Assembly: GCA_017163975.1 (NCBI GenBank) | Contig: JAFFSR010000240.1 | Span: 2,232,001-2,296,000 of the forward strand | Direction of reading: 5' to 3' | Length of the DNA: 64,000 bases | Origin: Anastatus disparis | Taxonomy: Eukaryota; Arthropoda; Insecta; Hymenoptera; Eupelmidae | Shown: positions 10,051-21,784 of the stretch, piece by piece | Numbering within the stretch: position 1 is the stretch's first letter | Layout: the number at the start of each line of letters is the position of its first letter | Notes under the pieces: generated by a model | What the model was told of the DNA's origin: nothing | Databases searched by the model: none | Seen by the model: the letters and a program-made list of their open reading frames with translations, nothing else | Program-made: the position numbers and the translations under genes

Positions 10051-13000
10051 TAAAAATTTTTGTTAAAAGCTTCTTGAGGTTCTCTGCTTTTTTTAAAACA
10101 TTTTCCTAATTTGAAGTTAATAGGAATGCTATTTGTAGTTATAAAATAATCGAGATGATAGTATTGAGAACCTTGTATTTTAATAGACTCAGCCAGAGCA
10201 CTCATGTTTTCTATACATTCAATTAAAACTCTTTTTTTTTTGATTTCCCAATAAATAGTTTATCTCGCCATACAATGAATTATTTTTATTTGATAATATT
10301 TTTAAAGCATATCTATTGCCCAAAAGCTTTGTTCGTTCTTGTAGATATGGTAATTTAGACTCTGCTATGAAGATATTTGTATGAGTACTTTTCCTATAAC
10401 CTAATGTAGCTCTTATGGCCTGAAATTGAATTTGTTCAAGTTTTTTAATACGATGTTTTTGGACGGGGAAATATAAAAAGCTACAATATTCTAACGTAGA
10501 ACGCACGAAACTTTTATACAATGTTATGAGAGTGTCAGGATCTGCCCCCCACCACATTCCCCTTAAATATTTAACAATATTAAGCATTGAATTGCATTTT
10601 GTTTGAATCATATTTAGATGCGGAACAAACGTCATTTGATAATCAATTATTAGTCCCAAAAATCGAGCAGTTTCGCTTGAATGTATTTCGTAGTTATTGA
10701 TGGTAATTTTAGTAGTTCCTGGTAGTATTTTTTTATTATTAAAATGTAAAAAAATGGTTTTCTTAGGTGAAAGTGAAAAGCCCAGCGTTAAGAGATTTAT
10801 ACGGAGGGTTTCTATAGCGTTTTCGAGAACATTTTTACATTCTGAGACCGGATTAATTTTACTGAAGACCGCGATATCATCTGCAAATTTAAGAACCGTG
10901 ACTTTATCAGAGACGTTTCCTGTAACATTTGAAACATATATTAAAAAGAAGAGAGGACTCAGAACCCCTCCTTGAGGAACCCCTTTATTAATTTTCATGA
11001 TTTCGTAACCATAAATATTGGTATGAATAAATCTTTCATATGTAAGAAATTTTGCGAATTTAACAACTTGAGTTGAGCAATTAAACTTACCAGGAAAGTG
11101 TCTGAGTTGCGGGTCACAGATCTTGATGCAACTTCGGGATAAGTATTTAGGTACCAAAATATGAGTAAAGCCACAGCGGTACGGTTTAACGCTTCGAAAA
11201 AGTGAAGTTATTGACGATTATAGTCTTATTTTCAGAAAAATATGAAAAAAGAACTCCTAATTGAAGTGTAAATAATTCTGTCTAGAAATGTCTTTAATAA
11301 ATCCACAATAACTAAAATGAAAGCAGAGAAAGCAAGCTTTAATTTGCTAGTTTCTGAATTAAAAAATAATAATTAGAACTAAAGTTATGCTTGTTTAAAA
11401 TTAAGCATAAAAAAAGTACTAAAAATCACCATGCTTCAAAATTTATACTATTTTTGGTACTCTCTTACTGCTCAACTTTAAACAAGCATAACTTTAGTAC
11501 TAATTATTATTTTTTAATTCGGAAACCAGCAAATTAAAGCTTGCTTTCTCTGCTTTCATTTTAGTTATTGTGGATTTTTTAAAGACATTTCTAGACAGAA
11601 TTATTTACACTTCAATAAGGAGTTCTTTTTTCATATTTTTCCGAAAATAAGACTATAATCGTCCATAACTTCAGTTTTTCGAAGCATTAGACCGTACCGC
11701 TGTGGCTTTACTCATATTTTGGTACCTAAATACTTATATAAAGTTTCATCAAGATCTGTGACCTGCAACTCAGACACTCTCCTGGTTAGATAATTTATTA
11801 ATAAGTATGTCAGGTAAAACATTATTAAATGCATCCGAAACGTTCAAAAATGCGGCTAAGACGTCATTTTTAACTGTCATAGCTTCGTCAATTTGGAAGG
11901 TTAAGTTAGCTAAATTATCGTAACATGATCTACCTTTGCGAAAGCCTGCTTGATTCTTAGGTAATAGTCCATTATGCTCAACCCACCATTCTAGCCTGTG
12001 CTTGATCATTCCTTCAAAAATTTTGCATAAGCATGAAGTAAGAGCAATAGACCTAACGCTATTATCGGCTTTGTCAATCATGTGGATGTAAGAATGTTAC
12101 CACTCTTCTGGGAATTCACTTTTACTATAAATTTCGTTGAAAATGTCAAGAAGAAGGAGCTTGTACGCGATTGGAGTATTTTAAATGATAATATAATCAA
12201 TGCCGTCCAGACCAGGAGATGAGTTACCTTTATGAGATTCAAGCACTCAGTTAAATTCGGAGAACAAGAACAAGCTATCGAATAGTTCATTAGATTTACA
12301 AGATGGAAGATAGTTTGGATTGCTACGACCCATGGTGGGCATAATTTATTTAAGCATGTTGTGCATTTTTCATTAAAATTTTCATTACTATTTGTTTTGA
12401 ATTTGCACCAACTATTTTTTAATGTTTTTCACTTGTTCCAAACGTAAGTTTGATTCGTTCTAAGATTTATACTTTCAGCGAATTTTTTGAAGTATTCTTT
12501 TTTTTTTATTTTTAAACAATTTTTTAGTAACCAGCTTTTTTTTATAATCAATTAAATCAATTAAATTATTTGTGAATTCCCATTTTTTAAAAGATGATCG
12601 TCTTAAACGTTTTATTTTATCGCAATCGGAATCCCATCAAGGTACCGGATTATTGGCTTTTTTAGTATTTTTGTTTTTGCGAGGCGTTACTTCTTTAATC
12701 GCGTCTGTTACAATATTAGTGAAAAATGAGTATTTATCTACAGGAGAAAGTTGATCATATTCGGAGGTGAGAAATTTGTCATAATCTTCCGTTAGTTTTG
12801 ATTTGAATCGTTCCTAATTGGTGCAAACAGATCTAAGTTTAAAAGTTTTGTATTGGTAAAAATGTTAGTTGCATTAATATCGAGAAGCATTGGATAATGA
12901 TCTGAACCGAAAGTTTCATCGAAAATCTCCATATTATTTTATCAGCTATGGTCATTGTTGAAAAGACTAAATCTATGTTAGATTTTTGTTTGTTGTGTAT

Positions 13001-13150
13001 ATCTATGTGAGTAAATGAATCCGAATTATGTAAAAATAGATTTTTCGCGTCAATACTATGGTCAAATCTTTCCCCGTTAACATCAGTAGTTTTACAATTC
13101 CATATTTATTATGGGCATTAAAATCGCCTAAAATCGGATCAGTCATTAAG
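10051..13150 (-). pseudogene. non-LTR retrotransposon (LINE), 5' truncated and broken
   Basis: From 5' to 3' on the minus strand: (a) about 13150-12850 holds the C-terminal half of an apurinic-type endonuclease, with LGDFNAHN and later GSDHYPMLLDIN; (b) 12290-11786 has the start of the reverse transcriptase, including SSPGLDGI and GFRKGRSCYDNL; (c) after an inserted foldback, 11089-10219 has KGVPQGGVLSPLFFLIY and LKFADDIAVF (FADD in place of YADD), the thumb and a C-terminal LPYLQERTKLLGNRYA block. Coding continues in another frame after an A-run near 10225 down to 10051. Stops and frameshifts occur around 12085 and 12250. Endonuclease plus RT order points to the Jockey/R1/I group. The endonuclease start and any ORF1 are missing, so this copy is 5' truncated and inactive. 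Confidence 0.85.
11090..11785. mobile_element. large palindromic foldback nested in the LINE RT, TSD TTA
   Basis: Two arms of about 310 bases are reverse complements around a loop near 11405-11475. The ends read CCAGGAAAGTGTC and GACACTCTCCTGG, flanked by TTA (11087-11089 and 11786-11788). Removing the element and one TTA brings LINE RT codons back into line (the LINKLS part before, KFNCSTQ after). The arms are good but show scattered mismatches. The terminal motif and 3-base duplication match the 6376-7015 element, although the arm interiors differ. No protein is encoded. Confidence 0.85.
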
Positions 13151-14894
13151 ACGTCATATCAATCCATTTTATAAAGACACGCAGATATTCCCTGATGGTT
13201 TCAGTGAAAAGGTCACCGATGATGAAGATGAAACGGTACCGAACATTGTGTCAGAATTAGAAAGGAACAGTGTCAAGCAGGCAAAAAAAAAGATATTAAA
13301 AGTCTTTTACCCTGAGGAGTTGGAAACAGAAATACGAGAAAAAATATATCCGTACTTGAGGCGAGGTGAATCAAAAAAAAGAAAAGCTATTAAGTTAGCA
13401 ACTTCTGAGTCAGATATGGACGAAGACAGTCGGATGAGTACGAAGTCCAGTAGAACAACACATTCTGCAACTATTTCACCTAAACCTATACGTAAACGGA
13501 AATCAATGGACGTAGTTGAACGTATGTAACCTTTAATTTACACTAATCATCAATAGTTTTGGGAGTAATAGAAGGAACCTGTAATCGAAATTATTAATTT
13601 ATGTTTTTTAAATTTTCTGATTTTTATATAAACATGAAATAATACGTTTTATATATTATTACATCATGATATAATGTATTTAACAAATTTTATTTACTAT
13701 ATTCATTTTAATCAATAACGTTGCACTGATAACATCATACATAAAATAAATTATTAGAATTATAACTTATTAAATGGCTAGTTTGTTAAAACAATAATTT
13801 ATTATTTTGTATTTATTAAAATTGAATATATTTTATTAATTATTAATAAAAATTATTATAATTTGCAGCTTCTGATTCTGAGAATGAATTTGAAACGCCT
13901 ATGCCTAGTACGTTTAAAAAAAGTCAACAAGCACCAATGCTTGAAAAGGTAGATAGCTCATCTTTAGACCCAGCACCAAAACGACCACGAAAAGAAATGC
14001 CAACTAAATCATTACGTCTTAAGAACTTAAGTACACAAACCACTGATCCAGCGATTGTAAAGAAAATTGTAGAATTGCAAAAGCAAAATATAGCTGATGA
14101 TATGGCTGAATCGAAGGAACCAATTATACCTAGTTCAGGTACACCGGACACCATTGATGAATCCGAACAAGAAAAACTTGTCATATCAGAACAAAAAAAA
14201 GTTGATGGTAAGAAAATAATTAATCAAAAATTAATAGTAAAATTCTCTTACTAGTATAATTAATCTCTTAATAGCAATAATTAATAAACAAATAATATTT
14301 ATTACGATATATAAACAATCTTATATTAACAAACATTAAAAATATAAATATAGATCTCGATGACACGGTGCCAATCAATGAGTCAATAAAACCAGTGACT
14401 GATCCCAATTTAAATATACCAAATCTTGAAAATAAACCTAGCTACTTAGATGATACCGTTAGAGTAAATAGCGAGACTGGACATGATTCTGATACTGGTA
14501 AACTATCAATTCAAGATATGATGTTTTATTAAAATTATTTTTATCTTAAAAATATAATTAAATGTTATTTTATGTATAATAAATTTGATTAATTATACAG
14601 AATCACTTGTCGAATCTGATAAGTCATTGCATTCGACTGTGCCATCACTAACTTATTCAAATTTAACAACAAAAGAAAGTCCAGTGGTAAGTGAGGAAGC
14701 GACCGTGTCTGAAGGGCATCAAAAGACAACGTTTCAAGCTGATTCAAGTAGTGATGATGAAGAGAGAGAATCATCGACACCGGAAAAAATCAAAGCTATG
14801 TATGCTCAACACCAATAAAAATTTACTGAGGTAAAACCATTCGCTGCGAAAATTAAAGACACAGTCGAAGACTATTTCACTAAATCAAAAGAAG
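13150..14894 (+). pseudogene. four-exon remnant of an unrecognised acidic nuclear-type protein
   Basis: Exons at about 13150-13521, 13869-14207, 14354-14497 and 14601-14818 are joined by three introns with good GT/AG sites, all in phase 1. The spliced frame stays open for 325 codons from 13248, and is open back to the LINE junction near 13150. The product is rich in D, E, S and T with basic patches (SKKRKAIK, PIRKRKS, PKRPRKE) that could act as nuclear localisation signals. No catalytic domain or zinc finger is seen. A TAA at 14816 is followed in the same frame by 26 more sensible codons (KFTEVKPFAAK then YFTKSKE) up to the LTR start, so the stop looks like a mutation and the tail was cut by the LTR. 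The 5' side is cut by the LINE. I do not recognise the family. It could also be an internal part of a live gene with distant exons. Confidence 0.55.
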
Positions 14895-15938
14895 TGTAAC
14901 CATGTACCGAAGCATGGTTACTATTTCAATATAGATAAGATTAAATAGCACCAGGAGGCGCCGTTCGCGCGCGTAAATAAAGAACGAAAGATATGTACAC
15001 GCGAAAGCGCGAGTAAGAAAGCTAATGAGAAAGAGAGAGATTAATTAAGCAGGCAGCAAGGTAGAAAGAATAAGCTAATAATTAGGAAGTAGGAAGGGAC
15101 GGCCGAGAGAGCCTCGCACAGCAAGCTTAACGCGAAGCTCGCTCTCTCGTCGCCTGACCGCCAGCAGAGCCAGTCGCTCTCTTACTAGACTCCAGCCTAA
15201 GGTTTTACGTGCACCGTAGAAGCCCGTTCATCGCCACGTTTTCGGTACTCCATCCCGAGCTCGTATATCAAAGCCAGGAAGCTGCAGAAAGAAAACGCCG
15301 AGAGAAAGATCTGCAAGAGGTGGGCCCGCCTCACCAACCTCAGTAGCGTAAGTCCTGGTAGAAAGATTAATTATTGTAAAACGCGGCGCGAGTCACAGTA
15401 TAGTGAAGTAATTTCCATCTCTCTCTTTCACACGACTTTAACATGATTGTTTTGCGAGCGTACCGGTCTCGTTTATATCGAGAAGACACCCAATATCTTG
15501 TAAACTTTAATTTTAAGATCCTCATTGTGAATATTTCATTTAGTATAATACAGTTGCAAATTTCTTTTATATAACTATTGTGTTAAAAGAAAAAGATTTA
15601 ATATAACTTAGAATCATTTTCCTGCATGCTCCTCTATATCACTCTTTATAATAAAGTACCAGGGTTGAGAATTCACCCTAGAGAAAATATAATTAATATT
15701 TAAATCATTCATATATTCGGAGTCGCTTGGTCTACGACTCAGTTAGCAGGAGCAAGAGCGAGAAAGTTCTCACTCTTTTTGTATCATAGTGTGCTCGCCC
15801 TCGCTAAAGTCGGGGAACGGGGATGTCGATAGTGATTAAAATCTCTTCAAGATCTGTAGTGAATAAAATAATAGAAATAAAAATTAGCTTCGTGTAGCAT
15901 GTTCATTAAACCCTAAAACGCGAGCACGCTACGTTACA
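14895..15938 (+). mobile_element. 5' LTR of an LTR retrotransposon
   Basis: Begins TGTAACCATG and ends ACGTTACA, giving matching TGTAAC/GTTACA termini with canonical TG...CA. It is much GC-richer than its surroundings around 15000-15400 and carries AATAAA motifs. A primer-binding-like site follows three bases downstream. No 5-base duplication flanks it, so it is not a solo LTR. No second LTR was found, so the element is incomplete or rearranged. The family (Gypsy or BEL) is not settled. Confidence 0.6.
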
Positions 15939-15941
15939 AAA

Positions 15942-15956
15942 TGACGCCCAACGTGG
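15942..15956 (+). promoter_or_regulatory. LTR-retrotransposon primer-binding site
   Basis: TGACGCCCAACGTGG lies just after the LTR end. It is one base from TGGCGCCCAACGTGG, a tRNA-primer complement common in LTR elements (known from memory). This supports the LTR call and its plus-strand orientation. Confidence 0.55.
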
Positions 15957-16109
15957 TTGTCTCTTCTCGTGGTATTTAATATTTGTCGACATTTCAAAAA
16001 AAGAAAAGTAATTTTTTTCTCTTTTGTGGTGGTGTTTAATATTAAGAAACATAAAGTTAATGTTGAAATAAAATTTTTAATAACTTTTATAAGTTTAAAA
16101 ATTTTGAAG

Positions 16110-16768
16110 ATGGATAAAATAATAGCTTGTGTACGTTTTAAAGATGATTTGAAAAAAATGAGTTTATTCATATTCATGAAATAAAATACGATAAAACAGA
16201 TAAGGATCATATCAGACCAAAAGATTTAAACGATTTCGGGAGAAGACATTATTATTACGTTTTATGGTGTTTATGTGGAAAAAAAAAATGTATTGATGTC
16301 AAGAGAGAGAAATGTTCTTATTACAAAGCATTTATAATAAAACTAGGTGAAAGTGTACCCGAAATCGAAAAAGCTTTAGAAAGCAGCAGAGTAAAAATTC
16401 CAAAAAAAATATTTTCACCTAGTGATCCACCTACTGAGCCTTACTGTTGCACTGTAAGCAAATTATCAAAAAAAGTTGGACTGGAGGAGAAAGAGGAAGA
16501 AGAAATATCAGAAAATAATAGTAATCCAAAACTTAATAAAGAATTATTAAAGAAAATGAAAGAAAAGGATAAAGAGGACAATGAAGCAATAATAAAAAAA
16601 TATGATAAAGTCATGAAAATAAATATGAAAACAAATATCACTCAAAAAAATAAAGATGTCAACCAACTATACGAAATTGATTCACAAGTACGTGAACACG
16701 TTGCCAGCAGAAGATTTAGAAGAAAAATTAATTCAATTAAAATTAAGAATAGATGGCGAAGATGCTGA
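16110..16768 (+). pseudogene. unrecognised 219-codon ORF with one frameshift at an A7 run
   Basis: ATG at 16110 opens MDKIIACVRFKDDLKK. At seven A residues (16152-16158) the sense frame moves back by one base and then stays open, without a stop, to TGA at 16766-16768. The second part has an aromatic/cysteine block (HYYYVLWCLCGKKK, then CSYYKAF), a linker with FSPSDPPTEP, and a long K/E-rich stretch that should form coiled coil. It ends in a basic tail. Position after an LTR-PBS junction would fit a first retroelement ORF, but there is no zinc knuckle, protease or RT. It may be a captured host gene. Either a real -1 slip or a simple mutation explains the shift. No family is recognised. Confidence 0.5.
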
Positions 16769-16866
16769 AAAAAGTACAGTAATCCGTAAAACGCAATAAT
16801 CAAACAATTAAAAAATTTAAAAAAAAACATTAAATAAAACAAATATATTTATAAAAATAAGACGTA

Positions 16867-16888
16867 CATTACAAAATGGCGCCCGACC
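16867..16888 (+). other. second PBS-like junction
   Basis: ATTACAAAATGGCGCCCGAC repeats the layout TTACA-AAA-TGgCGCCC seen at 15934-15950. It may mark the end of another LTR copy whose body is not recognisable, or be chance. Confidence 0.3.
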
Positions 16889-17397
16889 AAAATATAAAAA
16901 TTTATTTAATAAAAATCAAATTTTTCTGATATTATTATATAAATGTTTGAAATTAAAAATATTTTATGTGATTTAGGTATATATCCAAGTATTTTTAATT
17001 TTTTCATACTAAAACCATTAATGAACTAAATATGATTCAGATTGATAGGTGATTCTACGGTGTAATACTATAATTCGTAGTCGAATATATTGAACTTTTT
17101 TCTCGATAATCCAAATATATTGATATTGACGTGATTTGTTCGTATTGATTTTCACAAACAATATAAATATCCAAATCACTACCTTTCGAACATATGAAAT
17201 TTTTTAACCAAATAAATGAGCTTTAGCTTCAGAATACTTTGTTCTTATAATTGTCAGACATCTTTGGTGCGCGATGCACGCCCTCAATGTTCATTAGTTA
17301 AATACTTGAAATCAAAAATATAATATTAATAAATATGAAGAAAATGTAACATTATTGTAACTGGCCTTCAAAAGCTATGCTTTCACTTAATAAATAG
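16889..17397. other. AT-rich, no gene seen
   Basis: Low-complexity sequence with no open frame or inverted terminal structure. Confidence 0.4.
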
Positions 17398-17575
17398 AAA
17401 CTGTGGAGTATGGCACTTTCTAAAATTATAATTTCTTTTATATTGGAATTCGTTATTTTTAATGATTTATTACTAATTTAAAAAAATAATAGATTCATGT
17501 ACTAATATTAATAATAATTAACAGCCTGTTAAATATAAAAAAAATTATTTTCGCAAGTGCCACACTCCATAGTTT
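17398..17575. mobile_element. short MITE with 21-bp terminal inverted repeats
   Basis: The ends AAACTGTGGAGTATGGCACTT and AAGTGCCACACTCCATAGTTT are reverse complements with one mismatch. The 130-base interior is AT-rich and non-coding. No clear duplication flanks it. Confidence 0.65.
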
Positions 17576-18087
17576 GTATTATAATAATAATTTTTAATAA
17601 TAATAATTTTTTTTTGGTATTTGTAATACATTAAATTATTAGAAATAGCTACAGAAACTATTCTTTTTAACATATTTTTTTTATATTACCCCATGAAGAG
17701 GATATAGTCATTGTAAATATATTTTATATTGCGAAAGTAACGACAAGAGATTTTTCTATTATGCTAGTGCCGTTTGTTATCAGTATAAGGTGCGATTCAA
17801 AGAAAAAGAAACCATAGCACGGCGTTGCCATACTTCACTTTCAATTTCCGACTATTTTTAATTAAATAATGTAAACTTTAACTTCAATCGAAAGTAAATC
17901 TTTGTATTCTTAACACTAGAAAAAGCGATATGATAGTAATTTTTTAATGATTTCATTGATAAATTCAGTATTAAAGGAAGTGAAATTTTTTTATCTATAG
18001 TTGGTATTACGATCAAACTCCTATGCATAAGCATAGGACTACTTCCCGCACCGTCTACTCCTTAAGAGATCTACCCAACCTCCTTAA

Positions 18088-18235
18088 CCTTTAGAGCGCC
18101 GGGATACGCCTCTAGGCGTAAGGGGTCTAACTCGCCAACATCTTAACTTAGTTTGGCCCTAACTTAGGGACCTAGACCACATTCCTATAGAAAAATACGA
18201 TTTGCAAATTTTTCAAAACCCCGGCGCTCTAAAGG
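18088..18235. mobile_element. TTAA-flanked short MITE (piggyBac-like)
   Basis: CCTTTAGAGCGCCGGG at the left and its complement at the right are perfect inverted termini, each abutting TTAA (18084-18087 and 18236-18239). The GC-rich interior has no ORF. Confidence 0.7.
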
Positions 18236-18511
18236 TTAAGAAGAATTATATTGTTGTTTGTAATATAAAATTATATTGTTAATTTGTAATATATAATTTA
18301 AGATACAAAATAAAAAAATATACTTTATAAATTACAGCATATTGTTATAATTAAATAAAATCTAAACTTATTGACAAAACATAAGAAAAAAAAACTGGCG
18401 AATTCAAAAATTAATTTTAATATTAAATCAGTATTCATTCATTCAGATAGGGGATATAATGCACCGCGCACACAGCGCGCTAATTACGCCTAATTTTAAT
18501 TGATAAATTAA

Positions 18512-19123
18512 GGATGCTCAATAGTGTTATGCGGGGAGATGAAGAATCAGAGGGGTACCCTATGTTCTAACATAGGAAAGAAGAATCGCTGCCAACTTAA
18601 AGTAATGAAATATTTTTCAACAAAAAGTTTTTTGAATGGCACTAAGAAATGATCTATATTACTCAAATTTCATTTTATTTTTTTTTTTTTTTAATAAACA
18701 AACATGTGCATTTACTTTTGTTTACGATACAGTAAATAATAACCTATAAAATTTGAGTGAAGTGAAAACGTTGCCAAATCTCTTACGTAGCAGCAGCGGA
18801 TTTTTAAAAATTAACTCTTACTTCAACTTTAACTTTGAAAATCTCTGTCAATTTTCCTGAAAGGTATATACAAAACTATATGAAATGAATCCTTAGATAA
18901 TATACTTTCATAATATCTAAATTTTAATTTGAAATTTGTATAAAACGCAATCGATTCTCAGATCGCCCATAAGAGCCCATGTTATTTTTTGTATTTTTAA
19001 CATTAAATTTCTCGAAAAAACTTGCGGAATGAAATATCGAAAATACTTTAATTTAATATAATTATAATCATATTTTAAAATTTCAAAGCATTCTGTTAAC
19101 TTTTATGTAACCATTGAGCATCC
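18512..19123. mobile_element. TTAA-flanked 612-bp MITE (piggyBac-like)
   Basis: GGATGCTCAAT and ATTGAGCATCC form perfect 11-base inverted ends next to TTAA at 18508-18511 and 19124-19127. The interior is non-coding. A different sequence family from the other two TTAA elements here. Confidence 0.7.
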
Positions 19124-19129
19124 TTAAAG

Positions 19130-20230
19130 TAGTTTATTACGCATCTAAGAAGGTGAACAATTGGCGAGTCTAAAGCACATACAAATTGCGATCCGAGCCG
19201 AAGGTAAAGATTTTAAATATGTGATATGGTCACCTCATGTGGTACATATGCTATTTTTGACCTTACTTGGGCCGAAAATATCACTTTCGCGTTTTGAAGT
19301 CGGAAGCGGAAGTGGCAGTTTCGACCAGGATATGATGAAAAATTTATAAAATTATAATATCAAAATTTCCATTTCAATTATTTTTGAATTAAGCTCGCTT
19401 CTTTCAAGATAATAAACAACGGTTTGGGAGTGAAGTCTATTTCCCTCTCGGGTATTTATTTCCCTCGTTTCACTTCGCTCGTTTAGGTGACAAACGCCGC
19501 TTTCAGAAAAATATGCGACTGACTCTCTAATTGAATAATGTACTATTTCTTGTAAACTAGACTGTGCTATATTTTAATGATATTACTCAAGCCTTATTTT
19601 CTCATTTCAACTCAACTTCAATAAAAATGATGCAGAATATTTAATAATGCTGAGAATTCATTACGTAATATGATTAAAATAATCATAATTATTAACAAAT
19701 AATTATTCAATTTACAAAATTGTTACCATCGAAATTAAGTATGAATTTACAGTTTTTTAAATGCATATAATTTGTTTTTTGTTAAATTAATTAATTTTAA
19801 TAAATATAATAAATTTTATTAATTATGTTGCTTTTGTTGTAGCAATTTGAAGATTTTCATTTGCATCTTTATAAAGACTAATTATAAAATGTCAAATTTT
19901 TTTATCTAAGAAAATTATTTAGAACATAATTATTTTTTTATAATTATTATCTCTTTATATACTTTATTATATACTATGGTACTATTTCAAAAGGATGATT
20001 TTGTACTATTATCGTTTAAAATTATCTTAGCTTTTTTGTTTTTATTATGCAATTTAAACTTTGTTTAGCTTGTTTTCTTTGATCATTCAGCAATCTTGGT
20101 TTTTTATATTTATAACACCGATGTGTTGTTTCTGTCTACATTTCAACATTTTTTGCATTTTATTTCTGTTCACATTCACTTATAATTCAAACGTCGTGTT
20201 TTACTCAATATAAGTATCAAAAAATATAAA
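19130..20230. other. AT-rich, no gene seen
   Basis: The frame at 19161-19349 has a GSGSGSFD run but no domain and no splice support. The rest is low-complexity. Confidence 0.4.
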
Positions 20231-20234
20231 GTAG

Positions 20235-20773
20235 CCCCAGCAGAAAAAAATAAATAAAAACAATTGTAGATGTATGAAAATATCCGAATGAAAAAGTATG
20301 AAATAGAAGACAAAAAAAAATAATTGAAGAAAAGTAATCGGATCAAAATAGTTTTCTTCTGTTATTAACAGTTTTCTTTAGTTTTTAACAATTATATTTA
20401 TCAAATATATTTTAAAAAGATGAAATGATTATTTTTCTTAAAGAGAAAATTTTTTTATCAGAAGAAAACAGTTTTATTCCATTATAAACAGTTTTCTTCA
20501 GTTATAAACTGTTACATTCATTCAATATACTTTTTTTTGTTAAAAATTATAAATAATCAAGAAGACAATACTTATTTACAGTTTTCTTTTGCATCAAACT
20601 ATTATAAACAGTTTTCTTCAATCATCAATAAATATTCTTCACTTATCAATAAATATAACTGTTGATAACTGAAGAAAACTAAATAATTGTCAAGTTTCAA
20701 TCCGGTCATTTTTCTACAGTTAGTGAGTGTATTCTTCAGTTTTATTCAGATATCTACATTTTTTCCACTAGGG
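20235..20773. mobile_element. 540-bp element built of AACAGTTTTCTTC repeats
   Basis: The ends CCCCAGCAGAAAAAA and the complement of CCCTAGTGGAAAAAA match at 12 of 15 positions. Inside, the 12-13-base motif ACAGTTTTCTTC recurs at least six times between 20340 and 20690, and its complement GAAGAAAAC occurs near the right end. The terminal sequence resembles the CCCTGG family at 52 and 54 kb. Confidence 0.5.
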
Positions 20774-21784
20774 AAGTAAATCGGTTTTCATAAAATCTAC
20801 TGTTTATTTTTTAATTTAAGTTTTGCGTATTATAACATCTATCCAACTTCGTAAAATTTCCATGTTATGATCTTTTTGTGGTACTTTCATTAGTTGTATT
20901 TTAATCCATTTATTTTTCTTCAAATTTTATAAGAAAATTATTTTTAAAAATCCAATGTAATTTTCTTGTCACCTATATAAAATTTTTTGGTCATATTTAA
21001 TTATTTAATAATGTTTTCACTATAACTAACGCAGATTTAACAGTGGCAAAAAAGGTGGAATAAGAAGAAATTATTAAAAATTCATTATACTATAAAAATG
21101 CAATTTTAGTGAAAATCTACTTGATTATTTAAAATTAATTATTGTGTAATAAAATTATTAAAATATATAAAGTTAAATATGAAATAAAATTAATTTATGT
21201 CTAATAGAAATAAAATAATGAAAAGTATATTGAATATTAATAATGTATTAAATAAAATGATTGATTGTTTTTTCAAATGACTTATAAAAGTATGATAATA
21301 AATCAGAAATAAATAGAAAATTACAAGTATATTTTAAAATAATGAAAATTTCTCACAAATAGTTAACATATATATTAGATAAAAGCATGAACTTTTTTTT
21401 ATCCCATATTCTATATCAAACTTGTATTATATTTTTAATGATTTTTCAAAAATAATACGCAAGTCTTTTAGAAATTAGCCAAGCTTAGTTTTTTTTGCAT
21501 TTCTAATGCATTAAATCTTTTTTATCCAATTCTGTATATTATTACAAATACAAATATATTTTTTGAATATTTTTACGAGTGAACCAATAATTGTTACAAA
21601 CAAAAAACTTGTAAAAATCAAATCTCACTAAAAAAAAAAACTTTTTATGAAGGAACATATAATTCAAAAATATTTCCTTTCCGAATTATTTGCGTTTTTT
21701 TTTCTCAAAAAGTACTGAATAGATATCAAGTGTGTATATGTATATATATTATATATTGTAATCTTCAGCATTTCAAAAATAATA

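Noticed and set aside
10697..10975. Plus-strand open frame of 92 codons
   Set aside because: Shadow of the minus-strand LINE reverse transcriptase.
13924..14780. Minus-strand open frames across the four-exon remnant
   Set aside because: Shadows of exons whose plus-strand splicing and phase are consistent.
16110..16768. Identification as a retroelement gag or as a BEN-type protein
   Set aside because: No zinc knuckle, protease or recognisable BEN core; position alone is not enough.
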